From Mycolicibacterium frederiksbergense (GTDB lineage: Bacteria; Actinomycetota; Actinomycetes; Mycobacteriales; Mycobacteriaceae), in NCBI RefSeq assembly GCF_012223425.1, contig NZ_CP038799.1, positions 682,001 to 746,000 of the forward strand: 64,000 nucleotides of DNA, given 5' to 3'. Below are positions 18,239 through 26,894 of the stretch, piece by piece. Every line of letters starts with the position of its first letter. Position 1 is the first letter of the stretch. A model generated the notes under the pieces. The model was not told the origin of the DNA. It saw only the letters and a list, made by a program, of their open reading frames with translations, and did no database searches. A program made the position numbers and the translations under genes.

Positions 18239-19492
18239 ATGTCGACCACGGATGCGCCGCCCGCCAATCCCCCGGTGCGGCGAACTCAAGACCACATGAC
18301 CCACGATGTGTGGCTGCCGGACGAAATCATCGAGCTACGCCTGCAGGCGCGGTCCGCCGTCGAGAAGCGGCTGGCGCCGTTCGCCCGCGAGATCGGGCAC
18401 CGTGAAGAATCTGCCGACAGCTTTCCGTGGTCCGCGTTCCGCGGTCTCGCCGACGAGGGGATGTTCGCCGTTCCGTTCGGGCCCGAGTACGGGCGCGGAT
18501 TGCAGCACCCGATGCTCGGCACCTGCACTGTCACCGAAGAGATCGCGTATCACTCGTCCTCCATGGCCGGCGTCTACGACGGCCAATGCATCCTGGTACC
18601 ACAGACACTCACCTACGCATCCGAGGAACTGCGCAGACAGCTGATCCCCGAGTTGATCAGCGGACAGACCGCGTTCTCGTTCGCCACCACCGAGCCGGAA
18701 ACCAGTTCGGACCTCACCGCCGAGCGCATGCACACCGTGGCCGCGGACACCCCGGCGGGCTATGTGGTCAACGGCCGCAAGCGGTGGATCACGAACAGCA
18801 TCGTGGCGGGTTGGGTGTCGGTGCTGGTGCGCGCCGGCGCCGGTAGCGACCGAGCGACGATGCTGCTGATCGACCTGTCCTCGCCGGGCGTCCGGATCGG
18901 CGCGCCGGACCTGAAGATGGGGCACCGCGGACAGATCACCGCTGACATCATCTTCACCGACGTTCTTGTCCCGCATGCCAACCTGCTCGGCCACGCAGGA
19001 AACGGCCTCAGCGTCGCGCTATCGGCACTGGTACGCGGCCGCGTCGGCATCGGCGCCGCGGGTGTCGGTGTCGCCCAAGCCGCCCTGGATCTCGCCGTCG
19101 CACGCCTGCGCACCCGCCACGTCTTCGGCGGACCCCTGGGCGCGATGCAACACTGGCAGTTCACCATGGCCCAGCGGGCCACCGAAATCGAATGCGCCCG
19201 CACTCTTTACCAGAAGGCCGCCACCCTGCTCGACCGCGGCGACCGCAACGCCGAACCCGAAGCCGCAATGGCCAAGGCCTACGGCACACGCCTGGCCAAC
19301 GACCTGATCCGCGACGCGATACAGATCCACGGCGCTCTCGGTTTCGCCCGCCAGGTGGGCGAAACCGGAGAGTCGGTCCGGCTGGAAGAGATGTATCGCG
19401 ACGCCAAGATTCTCGAGATCTTCGAAGGCGCCAATGAACTCCAGCAGTGGATCGTCGCGCGACAACTGATCGGCCGGGACGTCACCGGCTGA
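18239..19492 (+). CDS. Acyl-CoA dehydrogenase
   Basis: 417 aa, complete ACAD fold: N-terminal helical domain, middle beta domain (FATTEPETSSD, RKRWITNS), C-terminal helical domain ending EEMYRDAKILEIFEGANELQQW with the catalytic-base Glu in the FEGANE motif. It oxidises an acyl-CoA at the alpha-beta bond using FAD and passes electrons to ETF. AAGGAG at 18228-18233 supports the ATG at 18239; an ATG 20 codons in (MTHDVWLP) is a less likely start. The single-gene unit is probably controlled by the adjacent TetR. Confidence 0.9.
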   Translation: MSTTDAPPANPPVRRTQDHMTHDVWLPDEIIELRLQARSAVEKRLAPFAREIGHREESADSFPWSAFRGLADEGMFAVPFGPEYGRGLQHPMLGTCTVTEEIAYHSSSMAGVYDGQCILVPQTLTYASEELRRQLIPELISGQTAFSFATTEPETSSDLTAERMHTVAADTPAGYVVNGRKRWITNSIVAGWVSVLVRAGAGSDRATMLLIDLSSPGVRIGAPDLKMGHRGQITADIIFTDVLVPHANLLGHAGNGLSVALSALVRGRVGIGAAGVGVAQAALDLAVARLRTRHVFGGPLGAMQHWQFTMAQRATEIECARTLYQKAATLLDRGDRNAEPEAAMAKAYGTRLANDLIRDAIQIHGALGFARQVGETGESVRLEEMYRDAKILEIFEGANELQQWIVARQLIGRDVTG

Positions 19493-19641
19493 CAGAACTG
19501 CGCACTGCAGCGCGCCGGCGAGTCGAACCGGAGCGCCTCAGCCGGGCGGGCATTCAAACGTCGAAATTGGTGCGCTGCCGGGTGTTCGACGCGCAGTAGG
19601 CTGACTGCGGGGGTCAATTGCACGGGCGGCGAGGGGGCCAG

Positions 19642-19968
19642 ATGTCTGAGGTGCGGGTTGTTGCCGAGGACCTTCAGGTATCCGCAGCGACAGTCGATGC
19701 GCACGCGGACAGCGTTCGCGCGCGGTGCGCGGATGCCGACGCTCGGTTCGAGGGCGCGCAGAAGGGGCTACCTACAAGGTCTGCAGCCGCACTCGGTGCA
19801 GCCGTCGCGAAGTGGCAGGCCGACAGCACCGCGATGATCGACCGGATGATCGGCGGCAGCACCGGCCTGCGCAGCGGCGCCACGGCCTATGTCGCTGTAG
19901 ATGAGGACGCAGCGGTCGCGGTCGAGTCGGCCGGCAACCAGATCCGGCCCGAGGACATGGGGCTCTAG
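19642..19968 (+). CDS. EspC-like type VII (ESX) secretion-associated protein
   Basis: 108 aa, helical and Ala-rich, beginning MSEVRVVAEDLQVSAATVDAHAD and ending AAVAVESAGNQIRPEDMGL. Length, the N-terminal V-x-x-E/D-x-L-x-x-x-A-x-x-x-D pattern and helix-turn-helix hairpin are those of the EspC family of ESX substrates. GAGGGGG precedes the start. No ESX core genes are in the window, so it is an orphan. Family assignment is by eye. Confidence 0.55.
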   Translation: MSEVRVVAEDLQVSAATVDAHADSVRARCADADARFEGAQKGLPTRSAAALGAAVAKWQADSTAMIDRMIGGSTGLRSGATAYVAVDEDAAVAVESAGNQIRPEDMGL

Positions 19969-20029
19969 TCAACGGCCGGCGTGGATGTCATTTGTCGAGG
20001 ACCACAAAGGTGTTTTCGTGGCGTCGACG

Positions 20030-21706
20030 TCATCCTTGGACCAATTCCGCCAGGCGGGTGCGTAATTCGTCGCGTCGGATGTCTCCGTCGATGCGTTCGA
20101 CGATCGCGACCAGCACGGCGACGACGGCCAAGGCGCCGGGATCGGTGGTGCCAATCGCCCGTTCGCCGACGTAGCTGGATCGGCCGCGCTTGCCGACCAT
20201 GGTGCTGGTGGCGATCGCACCGGCCAGCGCGGCTTCCAGTGCGTCGTCGTCGAGCCGGCCGCGTGCGGTGTCGCCGTCCCACCCGGCCGGAACGAGTGCG
20301 TCCACCATCGTGCGGTCGCCGACCCGCGCCCCACCCGCCCGGGTGATGGCCTCGACGCCGTCCCGCAACCCTTGTACGACAGCACCGGCATCGGTGGCGA
20401 CCGCAGTGGCGATGCGGACCAGGACGAGGCCGAACAGCGGACCGCTGGAACCACCGACGTCCTCGGAAAAGGCGGTGGCCAGAGATTTCAGATCAGCGGC
20501 CAGGTCCGCATCCGCTCCGGTACCGCGGCGGACCGCTGCCTGCAGCGCATTGTCGAGGTTGGTCCCGATGTCACCGTCCCCGGCTCGCCGGTCGAGATCA
20601 TTCAGGGGTTCCCTGATTTCGGCGATGTCATCGGCCAGCTGCCGCAGCCACGCCGAGGGCTCGCCGGCGCTCGGCTCATCCACTTCACCGATGACCGTGG
20701 TCGCGGCGAGCACCGGCGACGGTAGCGAGGTGGTGGCGTGCGGAGCACACCAGTCGGTCAGCCACTGCTCGTCGCTCACGGCCGTGACGGTGATCGAGTA
20801 GCCGGCCATATCGAGGGCCGAGACGTACGTGCCTGCGACTGCGCTGCGCAGCACCACATCACGTTCGGCGAGTACCCGTTCGACCTCCGCCAGCACGTGC
20901 AGCAACTCGAGATCACCGGTGCCGCCCAGCCCGTTGACGAGAACAAGAACTCCGTGCTCGTCGACGTCGAGACTGTCGAGCAGCTCGCCGACCATCCGGC
21001 TGACGAGCTCGTTGAGCGGGGGCTGCGGGATGGACTCGCGGGCCGCCTCACCGTGGATGCCGACGCCGTATTCCAATGTGCCCGGCGCGACGTCGAATGC
21101 CGGACGGTCCGACCCCGGGACGGTGCCGGCGCGCTGGGCCACCGCCACCGAGCGCGACGCCGCCACCACACCCTGGCCGAGTGCGACGAGATCTTCCAAG
21201 GAAAGTCCGCGGTCGGCGGCCGCACCAAGGATCTTCTCGACGATCACCGTCGCCCCGGTGCCACGCCGTCCGACTTCCTGCCCCTCTGAACCCAGATCGT
21301 CATCGACCAGCACCCGGTCGACCGCCACTCCGTCTGCCCGCAGGCGTTCGGCCGCGATCGCGAAGTTCAGCACGTCGCCGGTGTAGTTCTTCACGATGTG
21401 AACGACGCCGCCGCCGCGGGCGACCTTGGTGCTGGCCGCGTGGATCTGACGATTGTGCGGCGAGGTGAACACCTCCCCCGGGCACACCGCATCCAGGCCA
21501 CCGCGGCCGAGGAAGCCCGCGTGCATCGGTTCGTGGCCGGCACCGCCTCCGCTGACGAGCCCGACCTGCCGGGTCGGCGCCGGGTCCAGCGCCCAGGCGT
21601 ACACGGGGTCGCGCTGTACCCCGACGCGGCTGCCACCGGTCAGCGCGAGCGCGGCCAGTGCATGCTGGGACGCCGATGAAACGTCGGCGTAGAAGTTGGT
21701 CGACAC
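20030..21706 (-). CDS. Dihydroxyacetone kinase family protein, DhaK-DhaL fusion
   Basis: 558 aa. The N-terminal DhaK domain (about 1-330) has VSGGGAGHEPMHAGF and His218 in YGVGIHGE, the residue that binds the substrate carbonyl covalently. The C-terminal DhaL domain (about 350-558) has DGDIGTNL, the Mg-nucleotide loop, and later GKRGRSSYVGERAIGTTDPGA. It resembles ATP-dependent dihydroxyacetone or related triose/tetrose kinases rather than the PTS-linked type, because both halves are fused. Monocistronic, leftward. Confidence 0.9.
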   Translation of the reverse strand: MSTNFYADVSSASQHALAALALTGGSRVGVQRDPVYAWALDPAPTRQVGLVSGGGAGHEPMHAGFLGRGGLDAVCPGEVFTSPHNRQIHAASTKVARGGGVVHIVKNYTGDVLNFAIAAERLRADGVAVDRVLVDDDLGSEGQEVGRRGTGATVIVEKILGAAADRGLSLEDLVALGQGVVAASRSVAVAQRAGTVPGSDRPAFDVAPGTLEYGVGIHGEAARESIPQPPLNELVSRMVGELLDSLDVDEHGVLVLVNGLGGTGDLELLHVLAEVERVLAERDVVLRSAVAGTYVSALDMAGYSITVTAVSDEQWLTDWCAPHATTSLPSPVLAATTVIGEVDEPSAGEPSAWLRQLADDIAEIREPLNDLDRRAGDGDIGTNLDNALQAAVRRGTGADADLAADLKSLATAFSEDVGGSSGPLFGLVLVRIATAVATDAGAVVQGLRDGVEAITRAGGARVGDRTMVDALVPAGWDGDTARGRLDDDALEAALAGAIATSTMVGKRGRSSYVGERAIGTTDPGALAVVAVLVAIVERIDGDIRRDELRTRLAELVQG

Positions 21707-21815
21707 AAGATGGTCCTTCCGGTCGTGCAGCCAGGAATCGACTCGTCACCAGTATTCGGGCGACCAATCACCACCCGACGGTACCGATCACCGTCGCCCC
21801 CAAGGGCCAACTGGA

Positions 21816-22442
21816 TCAGTGCGGGCCCGGCGTCGTACGGGACTCACAGCCCTGCCAGACGGTCTGCACCAATCGGTGAACCGCGGCGTCGTCCAGTGGC
21901 GGCATCCCGAACATCAACCGGTAGTACGGCGGGGACACAAGAGCGTCTACGGCGACCTCGATGTCGACGTCGGCAGGTAACTCCCCGCGGCGCACGGCAC
22001 CGCGCAGGGTGTCGGCGACGGCTGCGCGACGCGGGGTGATCCACTGGTCGCGCAATGCGCGCTCGATCGCGGGATCGAATCCAGACGCCGCAATGACGTT
22101 GCGCAGCAGCGGCCCGACGGACGGATCGGCGAGGATGCCGAACAGAGCACTGACGTGATGGACGATCGCCCCGACCGACGTACTGCCCGTCGGGCGCGTG
22201 ATGGAATCGCGCACCGAATCGAGCAGACCCTCCAACACGATTGCCGCCGCCGACGGCCACCACTTGTAGATCGTCGTGCGGCTCACTTCCGCGCGCTTGG
22301 CGATGGCGTCGATCGTCGCGGCCGCGGGGCCCCCGGCCAATGCCAACTCCGCGGCGGCTGTGAGGACTGCGTGGCGGGCAGCTTCGCTGCGCGGCCGACC
22401 CCTTTGAGCGCCGCCACGCGCCGTGTCAGGACCGGAAACCAT
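21816..22442 (-). CDS. TetR-family regulator
   Basis: 208 aa. HTH at about 20-65 (ARHAVLTAAAELALAGGP, VSRTTIYKWWPSAAAIVLEGL); the KWW recognition helix and C-terminal domain resemble TetR_C regulators of efflux genes. It is nine bases downstream of the MFS gene, so it is co-transcribed and probably regulates that transporter. Confidence 0.85.
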   Translation of the reverse strand: MVSGPDTARGGAQRGRPRSEAARHAVLTAAAELALAGGPAAATIDAIAKRAEVSRTTIYKWWPSAAAIVLEGLLDSVRDSITRPTGSTSVGAIVHHVSALFGILADPSVGPLLRNVIAASGFDPAIERALRDQWITPRRAAVADTLRGAVRRGELPADVDIEVAVDALVSPPYYRLMFGMPPLDDAAVHRLVQTVWQGCESRTTPGPH

Positions 22443-22451
22443 TCTCGCAGC

Positions 22452-23675
22452 TTATTGCAGCGCCCTCTTGGATCCTGCGACCGCGATGACCAGACATACC
22501 GCGGCGGCGACTGCCCCGAACCCGAACATCACCGGATAGCTCAGTGACCGCGACAGGAACGCCAGTGCCGCGGGGACCGCAAACCCGAGATAGCTCAAGC
22601 AGTAGAACACCGCGGTCAGGCCCGCAAGGTCGTCAGGTCCCGCGATGCGCTGGATCTCCTGAAGACCGGCAAGCAGGGCCATTCCATATCCAGCGCCGAG
22701 CACCGCGGCCGCGACGAGCGCCGCCCACATCGTCAGTACCGTGGCAGCCCACCCGGCAAGACCCATACCCACGATGACCAGGCCCAGCGCAGCGACCACG
22801 CCAGCGCGGCCGGCCGTGACGAGGTTGCGGCCGATGTGCTGAGCCGCGAATCCCACACCCAGAGCGACGACGCACAGCAGAGCAGAGAAAGCGATGGGTG
22901 CCGCGGCGGCACGTTCTGACATCAGCGCAGGAAGTACTGCGTACGCCGAAGCGCCTGCACCGAAGACCCACGGGGCGAGCGGCACGACCACGAACAGGAA
23001 ACGTCGGTGCGAGGCCCCCTGCACAACAAGGTCGGTCCACCACGGGCGGGCCGAGGTGCTGCGGACACGCGACTCGGGAACACCGAGGAGAAGAACCGCT
23101 GCGGCCAGCGCCATCACCACGTTGATCGCGTACGGCAGCACTGTGGGCGCGGGTCCCCATTCGGCGAGCGTGCCCGCAACACCGGCGCCGAGGCCGAAAC
23201 CCGCTGTCAGGCTCATGGCGGCGCGCCGGGCGCCGGCGTTCCCATGCTCCCCCGGAGCGCTTGATAGTTCCTTGATCCAACTGCCACCGACGGCCATCGC
23301 AAGACCAAGTGCCAGTCCGCTGAACACCCGGCCCACACCGAGCGCCACAGCGGATTCCGCGCCGCCCGCCAAGATCAGCGAACCCACCGCGGCGAGTATC
23401 GGTGCAGGAAGCATCAGCGGGCGACGCCCGAAGCGATCCGACAGCGGGCCACCCACGAGCAGGCCGGGCACGATACCGAGGACATACGCGAAAAGCAGTA
23501 GATCGACGGTGACCGCGGAGAAGCCGCTTTGGGCGCGGTACATCACCAGTAGCGGAGTGAATTCGTTACCGCCCCATGCGATCGCGAACGTCGCCGACGC
23601 GACGGCCAGCCAGTGCCGGGCGCCGCCTGAGCCGACACGGTCGGCTGAGGTCTCCGTGGCGGGCGCGGTCATCAC
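22452..23675 (-). CDS. MFS transporter
   Basis: 407 aa with 12 predicted helices. The loop motif GGPLSDRFGRRPLML (near residue 78) is the MFS motif A. The N-terminus has two Met (23675 and 23672). Genes of this type with a downstream tetR are usually drug or small-molecule exporters; the substrate is unknown. Confidence 0.85.
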   Translation of the reverse strand: MMTAPATETSADRVGSGGARHWLAVASATFAIAWGGNEFTPLLVMYRAQSGFSAVTVDLLLFAYVLGIVPGLLVGGPLSDRFGRRPLMLPAPILAAVGSLILAGGAESAVALGVGRVFSGLALGLAMAVGGSWIKELSSAPGEHGNAGARRAAMSLTAGFGLGAGVAGTLAEWGPAPTVLPYAINVVMALAAAVLLLGVPESRVRSTSARPWWTDLVVQGASHRRFLFVVVPLAPWVFGAGASAYAVLPALMSERAAAAPIAFSALLCVVALGVGFAAQHIGRNLVTAGRAGVVAALGLVIVGMGLAGWAATVLTMWAALVAAAVLGAGYGMALLAGLQEIQRIAGPDDLAGLTAVFYCLSYLGFAVPAALAFLSRSLSYPVMFGFGAVAAAVCLVIAVAGSKRALQ

Positions 23676-23753
23676 GCGACCCGGGATTTACTGAACATCG
23701 TGTCCACTATATAGGGGGGGCTCTTGGAGCGCGACACCGGTGGCGTCGTTGAC

Positions 23754-23783
23754 GTGAAACATCTTCCGCCCCTTTGGTTTCAC
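23754..23783. repeat. Inverted repeat between the MFS and HNH genes
   Basis: GTGAAAC (23754-23760) and GTTTCAC (23777-23783) are perfect 7-base arms around a 16-base spacer. It could be an operator for the MFS-tetR unit; distance and spacer are unusual for a terminator. Confidence 0.3.
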
Positions 23784-23811
23784 CAGTCACGCGAGCCGGA
23801 ATTGTCGGTGG

Positions 23812-23827
23812 TAGCACGTATGTTCGA
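23812..23827 (+). promoter_or_regulatory. Possible SOS (LexA) box before the 13E12-type gene
   Basis: TAGCACGTATGTTCGA has a perfect right half GTTCGA and 4/6 in the left half of the mycobacterial LexA pattern TCGAAC-N4-GTTCGA. It ends three bases before the ATG at 23831. Confidence 0.4.
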
Positions 23828-23830
23828 TAC

Positions 23831-25270
23831 ATGACATCGGATCTGGCCGCTGCGGTCAGCGCCTACACCGCGAGTGTGGACGCGCTGCTGGCCGCCGATG
23901 TCGATGCCTGCTCACACCAAGACCTGCTCACCGCGTTCGCCGACGTCGAGACGACCACGCACCGAGTCCCGATGCTCGGATACGCGATCCTGGCCCGTCT
24001 GCAACGCGAAGCCACTCCCGCCGAGTTGGGGGCGACCTCCTGGACGAAACTGCTCACCCTGCACACCCGAATGAGCAAGGGCCGCGCCCACAAACTCCTC
24101 ACCCGCGCCACCCAACTGGCACCGCGGCGAACACTGCAGGGCCAAGACATGGCGCCCGAATGGGAACACACCGCCGCCGCACTGTCGCGCGGCGCGTTCG
24201 GCGAGGAACACCTCGAGGTGATCCGCAAGTTCTTCAACGCATTGCCCGCCACTGTCGACCCGATCACCCGCTCCCAAGCCGAGCAGTCACTGGTCGCGGC
24301 CGCCGCCGACCTGGACCCGCACTCGTTGACCGTCCTGGCGATCCACCTGCTGGCCTTGCTACACCCCGACGGCGAGGAACCTGCCGACGCCGCCGCACGC
24401 AAAGCCGGCCTGCACCTGGGCTCTCAACAACCCGACGGCCTGAGCTACCTATCGGGGTGGGTCACCCCGAAATTGCGCGCCATGATCGAACCCATCCTCG
24501 CCAAATTCTCCGAACGCGGCCGCCACCCCGCACCCGAGCCCGAGCCCACAGAAGCGCAACCGCCACTGTTTGACGAACCCGAGCCCGAACCCGAACACCC
24601 TGCCGGCGAGGACAATCCGTCTCCTCCGCTCCACGAGGACCCGTCCCCGCCGCTGTTGGATGACCAGTGGCGCACCAAGGCCCATTACCTCCACGACGCC
24701 GTCGAAGCCGCGTTCGACCTGCTGCTGCGCTCCCAGACTCTGGGCCGACTCAACGGACTACCCACCACCGTGGTGATCACCACGACCCTGCATGAACTCC
24801 ACGCCGGCGCCGGATACGCCGTCACCGGAGGCGGGTCGGTGCTCCCCATGCGCGATCTGATCGCGATGGCCGCCGCCGGGGCCTACCACTACCTCGCCGT
24901 CTTCGACGGCCACACCTCCATGGCCCTGCACCTCGGCCGCGCCCAACGCTGCGCCACTGGAGCCCAGAAACTCGCACTGTTCGGCCGCGAACGCGGCTGC
25001 ACCTGCCCCGGCTGCGACGCCGCGTTCTACGACACTCAGGCCCACCACGGCCACAAGGACTGGAAACACGGCGGACAGACCAACATCGACGACCTCACCC
25101 TGGCCTGCGCCCCCGCAAACCAGATGATCGAAGACACCGGCTGGAGCACCCGACGCCGCCCCGACGGCCGCTTCGAATGGATCGACCCCACCACCGGCCG
25201 AGCCCATCTCAACAACCTGCATCACCCCGAACGCCTCCTCGCACCCCGAGAAGACGACCCGCCTCCCTAG
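23831..25270 (+). CDS. DUF222 / HNH endonuclease protein (13E12 repeat type)
   Basis: 479 aa. An N-terminal DUF222 region (about 1-330) contains a Pro/Glu-rich linker (about 236-290); the C-terminal HNH domain has CTCPGCDAAFYDTQAHHGHKDWKHGG followed by NIDDLTLAC. Mycobacterial genomes carry many such genes, known as the 13E12 family, often near mobile or variable segments. The ATG at 23831 was chosen over the one at 23774 because it begins MTSDLAAAV and follows an SOS-like box directly. The gene could be leaderless. Role in DNA repair or mobility is inferred, not shown. Confidence 0.87.
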   Translation: MTSDLAAAVSAYTASVDALLAADVDACSHQDLLTAFADVETTTHRVPMLGYAILARLQREATPAELGATSWTKLLTLHTRMSKGRAHKLLTRATQLAPRRTLQGQDMAPEWEHTAAALSRGAFGEEHLEVIRKFFNALPATVDPITRSQAEQSLVAAAADLDPHSLTVLAIHLLALLHPDGEEPADAAARKAGLHLGSQQPDGLSYLSGWVTPKLRAMIEPILAKFSERGRHPAPEPEPTEAQPPLFDEPEPEPEHPAGEDNPSPPLHEDPSPPLLDDQWRTKAHYLHDAVEAAFDLLLRSQTLGRLNGLPTTVVITTTLHELHAGAGYAVTGGGSVLPMRDLIAMAAAGAYHYLAVFDGHTSMALHLGRAQRCATGAQKLALFGRERGCTCPGCDAAFYDTQAHHGHKDWKHGGQTNIDDLTLACAPANQMIEDTGWSTRRRPDGRFEWIDPTTGRAHLNNLHHPERLLAPREDDPPP

Positions 25271-25319
25271 AACTACGCGCCCAAACCCGCACAACGCACG
25301 CGGTACGGCTCCGGATCAT

Positions 25320-26705
25320 CTATCCGGGTGCTTGCCATCGTTTCCGGACCGCGGCTATGGCCCGCAGGGCAATTCGAAGGGGTTGACCGTTCGCCAGGTC
25401 GATGATCGAGTCCGCGACCGCCCAGGACATCTTGCCGTCGCTCATCGAGACCATTTGCGCAACACTCTGGTAGGCGGCCATGCCTACGAACATCGCGACC
25501 TCGCGGTCATTGGTGGCCGTCTTCCTGGCCTGCCGGGCGACGACGCGGTTGAGCAGCCGCCCGATTCGTGACGCGGCGAGTTCCTGCAGGGTTGACTGAC
25601 GTGTGAAGTGCGGATGCGAGGGTGGGGGGACCTCAGCCGACGCCACGGGCGGCGGCGCGGGCACCAACTGGGTTCCCACGGCGGGAAGGTCGGAGTAGCC
25701 GACGATGCCTGGCCGCGCAGCCACGACGGCCGGAATGGCGTTGACAACCGGCATGGCCGTGATCACCGAGCCGATGCCGACCATCTCGTCCATGGTCATC
25801 GAGCCGAATTCCGGCAGCACTCCGGCCCGCAGGGTGACGTTCGGGTGGCCACGGATCTCGATCTCGTAGGCCATTGCGATGTTCCACGCCGGAGTGAGGT
25901 TGGGGGTGATCGTCCACTTCACGGCGGTCTCGACAACGTCCGACCCACCGACCGAGCCGATCCAGCGTGCGTAGATGCCGGCAACGGTACCTGCGCGAAC
26001 ATCACGTCCGGGGATATCGAGATCTTTTGCCGCGTAGGCGAACTCGACATCGCACCGAATTCCGTCGAGGGCGAGGCCAAGCAGGTCGGCCAGCGCCTCG
26101 CAGGTGTCGCCGAATGGGATGGTGGCGTGGGCGATGTCAGCTTCGTGGTTCGCGTCACCTGCCGGACGCCCCCAGCCCAGCTCGTCCTGGTTCGCGTCCC
26201 CGGCCCAGGGCCCGATGTCGAAAGACTCCAGAATGCTCACGTAGTTGGCGGTACGGCACACGTTGGTCGCGATCGACGCCAAATACTGCACGTAGCCCGG
26301 GTTCACGCCGCTGCCGAACATACTGGCACCACCTTCGACGGCGGCGGCCTCGATCCGCGCACGACTCTCCTCGCCATACGCACGGCCGGTCATGAAGTGT
26401 GCAGTCGTCGCGACATTGATGCCCGCACGAAGCAACGTCTCGAGATGGTCGATGTCGGGATGCAACGGCATATAGACAACGCAGTCTGGCTTCAGCGCGA
26501 GGATCTCGCCGATGTCATTGGTCGCCGCGATACCCAGTCTGCGGTCGAGCCCGCAGAGCTCGCCGAGGTCCCTGCCTACCTTGTCAGCGCTGTAGGCGAA
26601 TACGCCGACCAGTTCCAGCCCAGGGCGTTCGAGAATGCCCCTGACCGCCTCACGCGAGATGTTGCCGGTGGTCCACTGCACGAGGCGAATCGGGGCGTCT
26701 GTCAC
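25320..26705 (-). CDS. NAD(P)-dependent amine dehydrogenase / dihydrodipicolinate reductase-like protein
   Basis: 461 aa. The Rossmann start IRLVQWTTGNISREAVRGIL and CVVYMPLHPDIDHLETLLRAGINV match the large mycobacterial group annotated as DapB-like or amine dehydrogenase-like. Members are usually nearer 350 aa; the last 110 residues (from about 350) are an extra Pro-rich linker and helical domain. Substrate unknown. It is divergent from the BVMO operon, sharing an intergenic region with a strong palindrome. Confidence 0.75.
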   Translation of the reverse strand: MTDAPIRLVQWTTGNISREAVRGILERPGLELVGVFAYSADKVGRDLGELCGLDRRLGIAATNDIGEILALKPDCVVYMPLHPDIDHLETLLRAGINVATTAHFMTGRAYGEESRARIEAAAVEGGASMFGSGVNPGYVQYLASIATNVCRTANYVSILESFDIGPWAGDANQDELGWGRPAGDANHEADIAHATIPFGDTCEALADLLGLALDGIRCDVEFAYAAKDLDIPGRDVRAGTVAGIYARWIGSVGGSDVVETAVKWTITPNLTPAWNIAMAYEIEIRGHPNVTLRAGVLPEFGSMTMDEMVGIGSVITAMPVVNAIPAVVAARPGIVGYSDLPAVGTQLVPAPPPVASAEVPPPSHPHFTRQSTLQELAASRIGRLLNRVVARQARKTATNDREVAMFVGMAAYQSVAQMVSMSDGKMSWAVADSIIDLANGQPLRIALRAIAAVRKRWQAPG

Positions 26706-26810
26706 GGAGCACTCCAGGGTCTGGCGCGGAGGAGATCAGGAAGGGCGGAATGGCCACTACAGGTGGCACGTCACACGGAGCCTACATACATCCTCTTCGG
26801 CGCATAGCCC

Positions 26811-26836
26811 TTTACAGAAGACGTATTCTCTGTAAA
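26811..26836. promoter_or_regulatory. Operator palindrome in front of the BVMO operon
   Basis: TTTACAGA-N10-TCTGTAAA has perfect 8-base arms. It ends just before an ATG at 26838 and 58 bases before the preferred BVMO start at 26895. It is the likely target of the TetR regulator encoded as the second gene of this operon. Confidence 0.65.
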
Positions 26837-26894
26837 CATGACGCCAAGTACATTCACTGGACACGCCGTCCAGCGAGATGGATGGAGCCACGAC

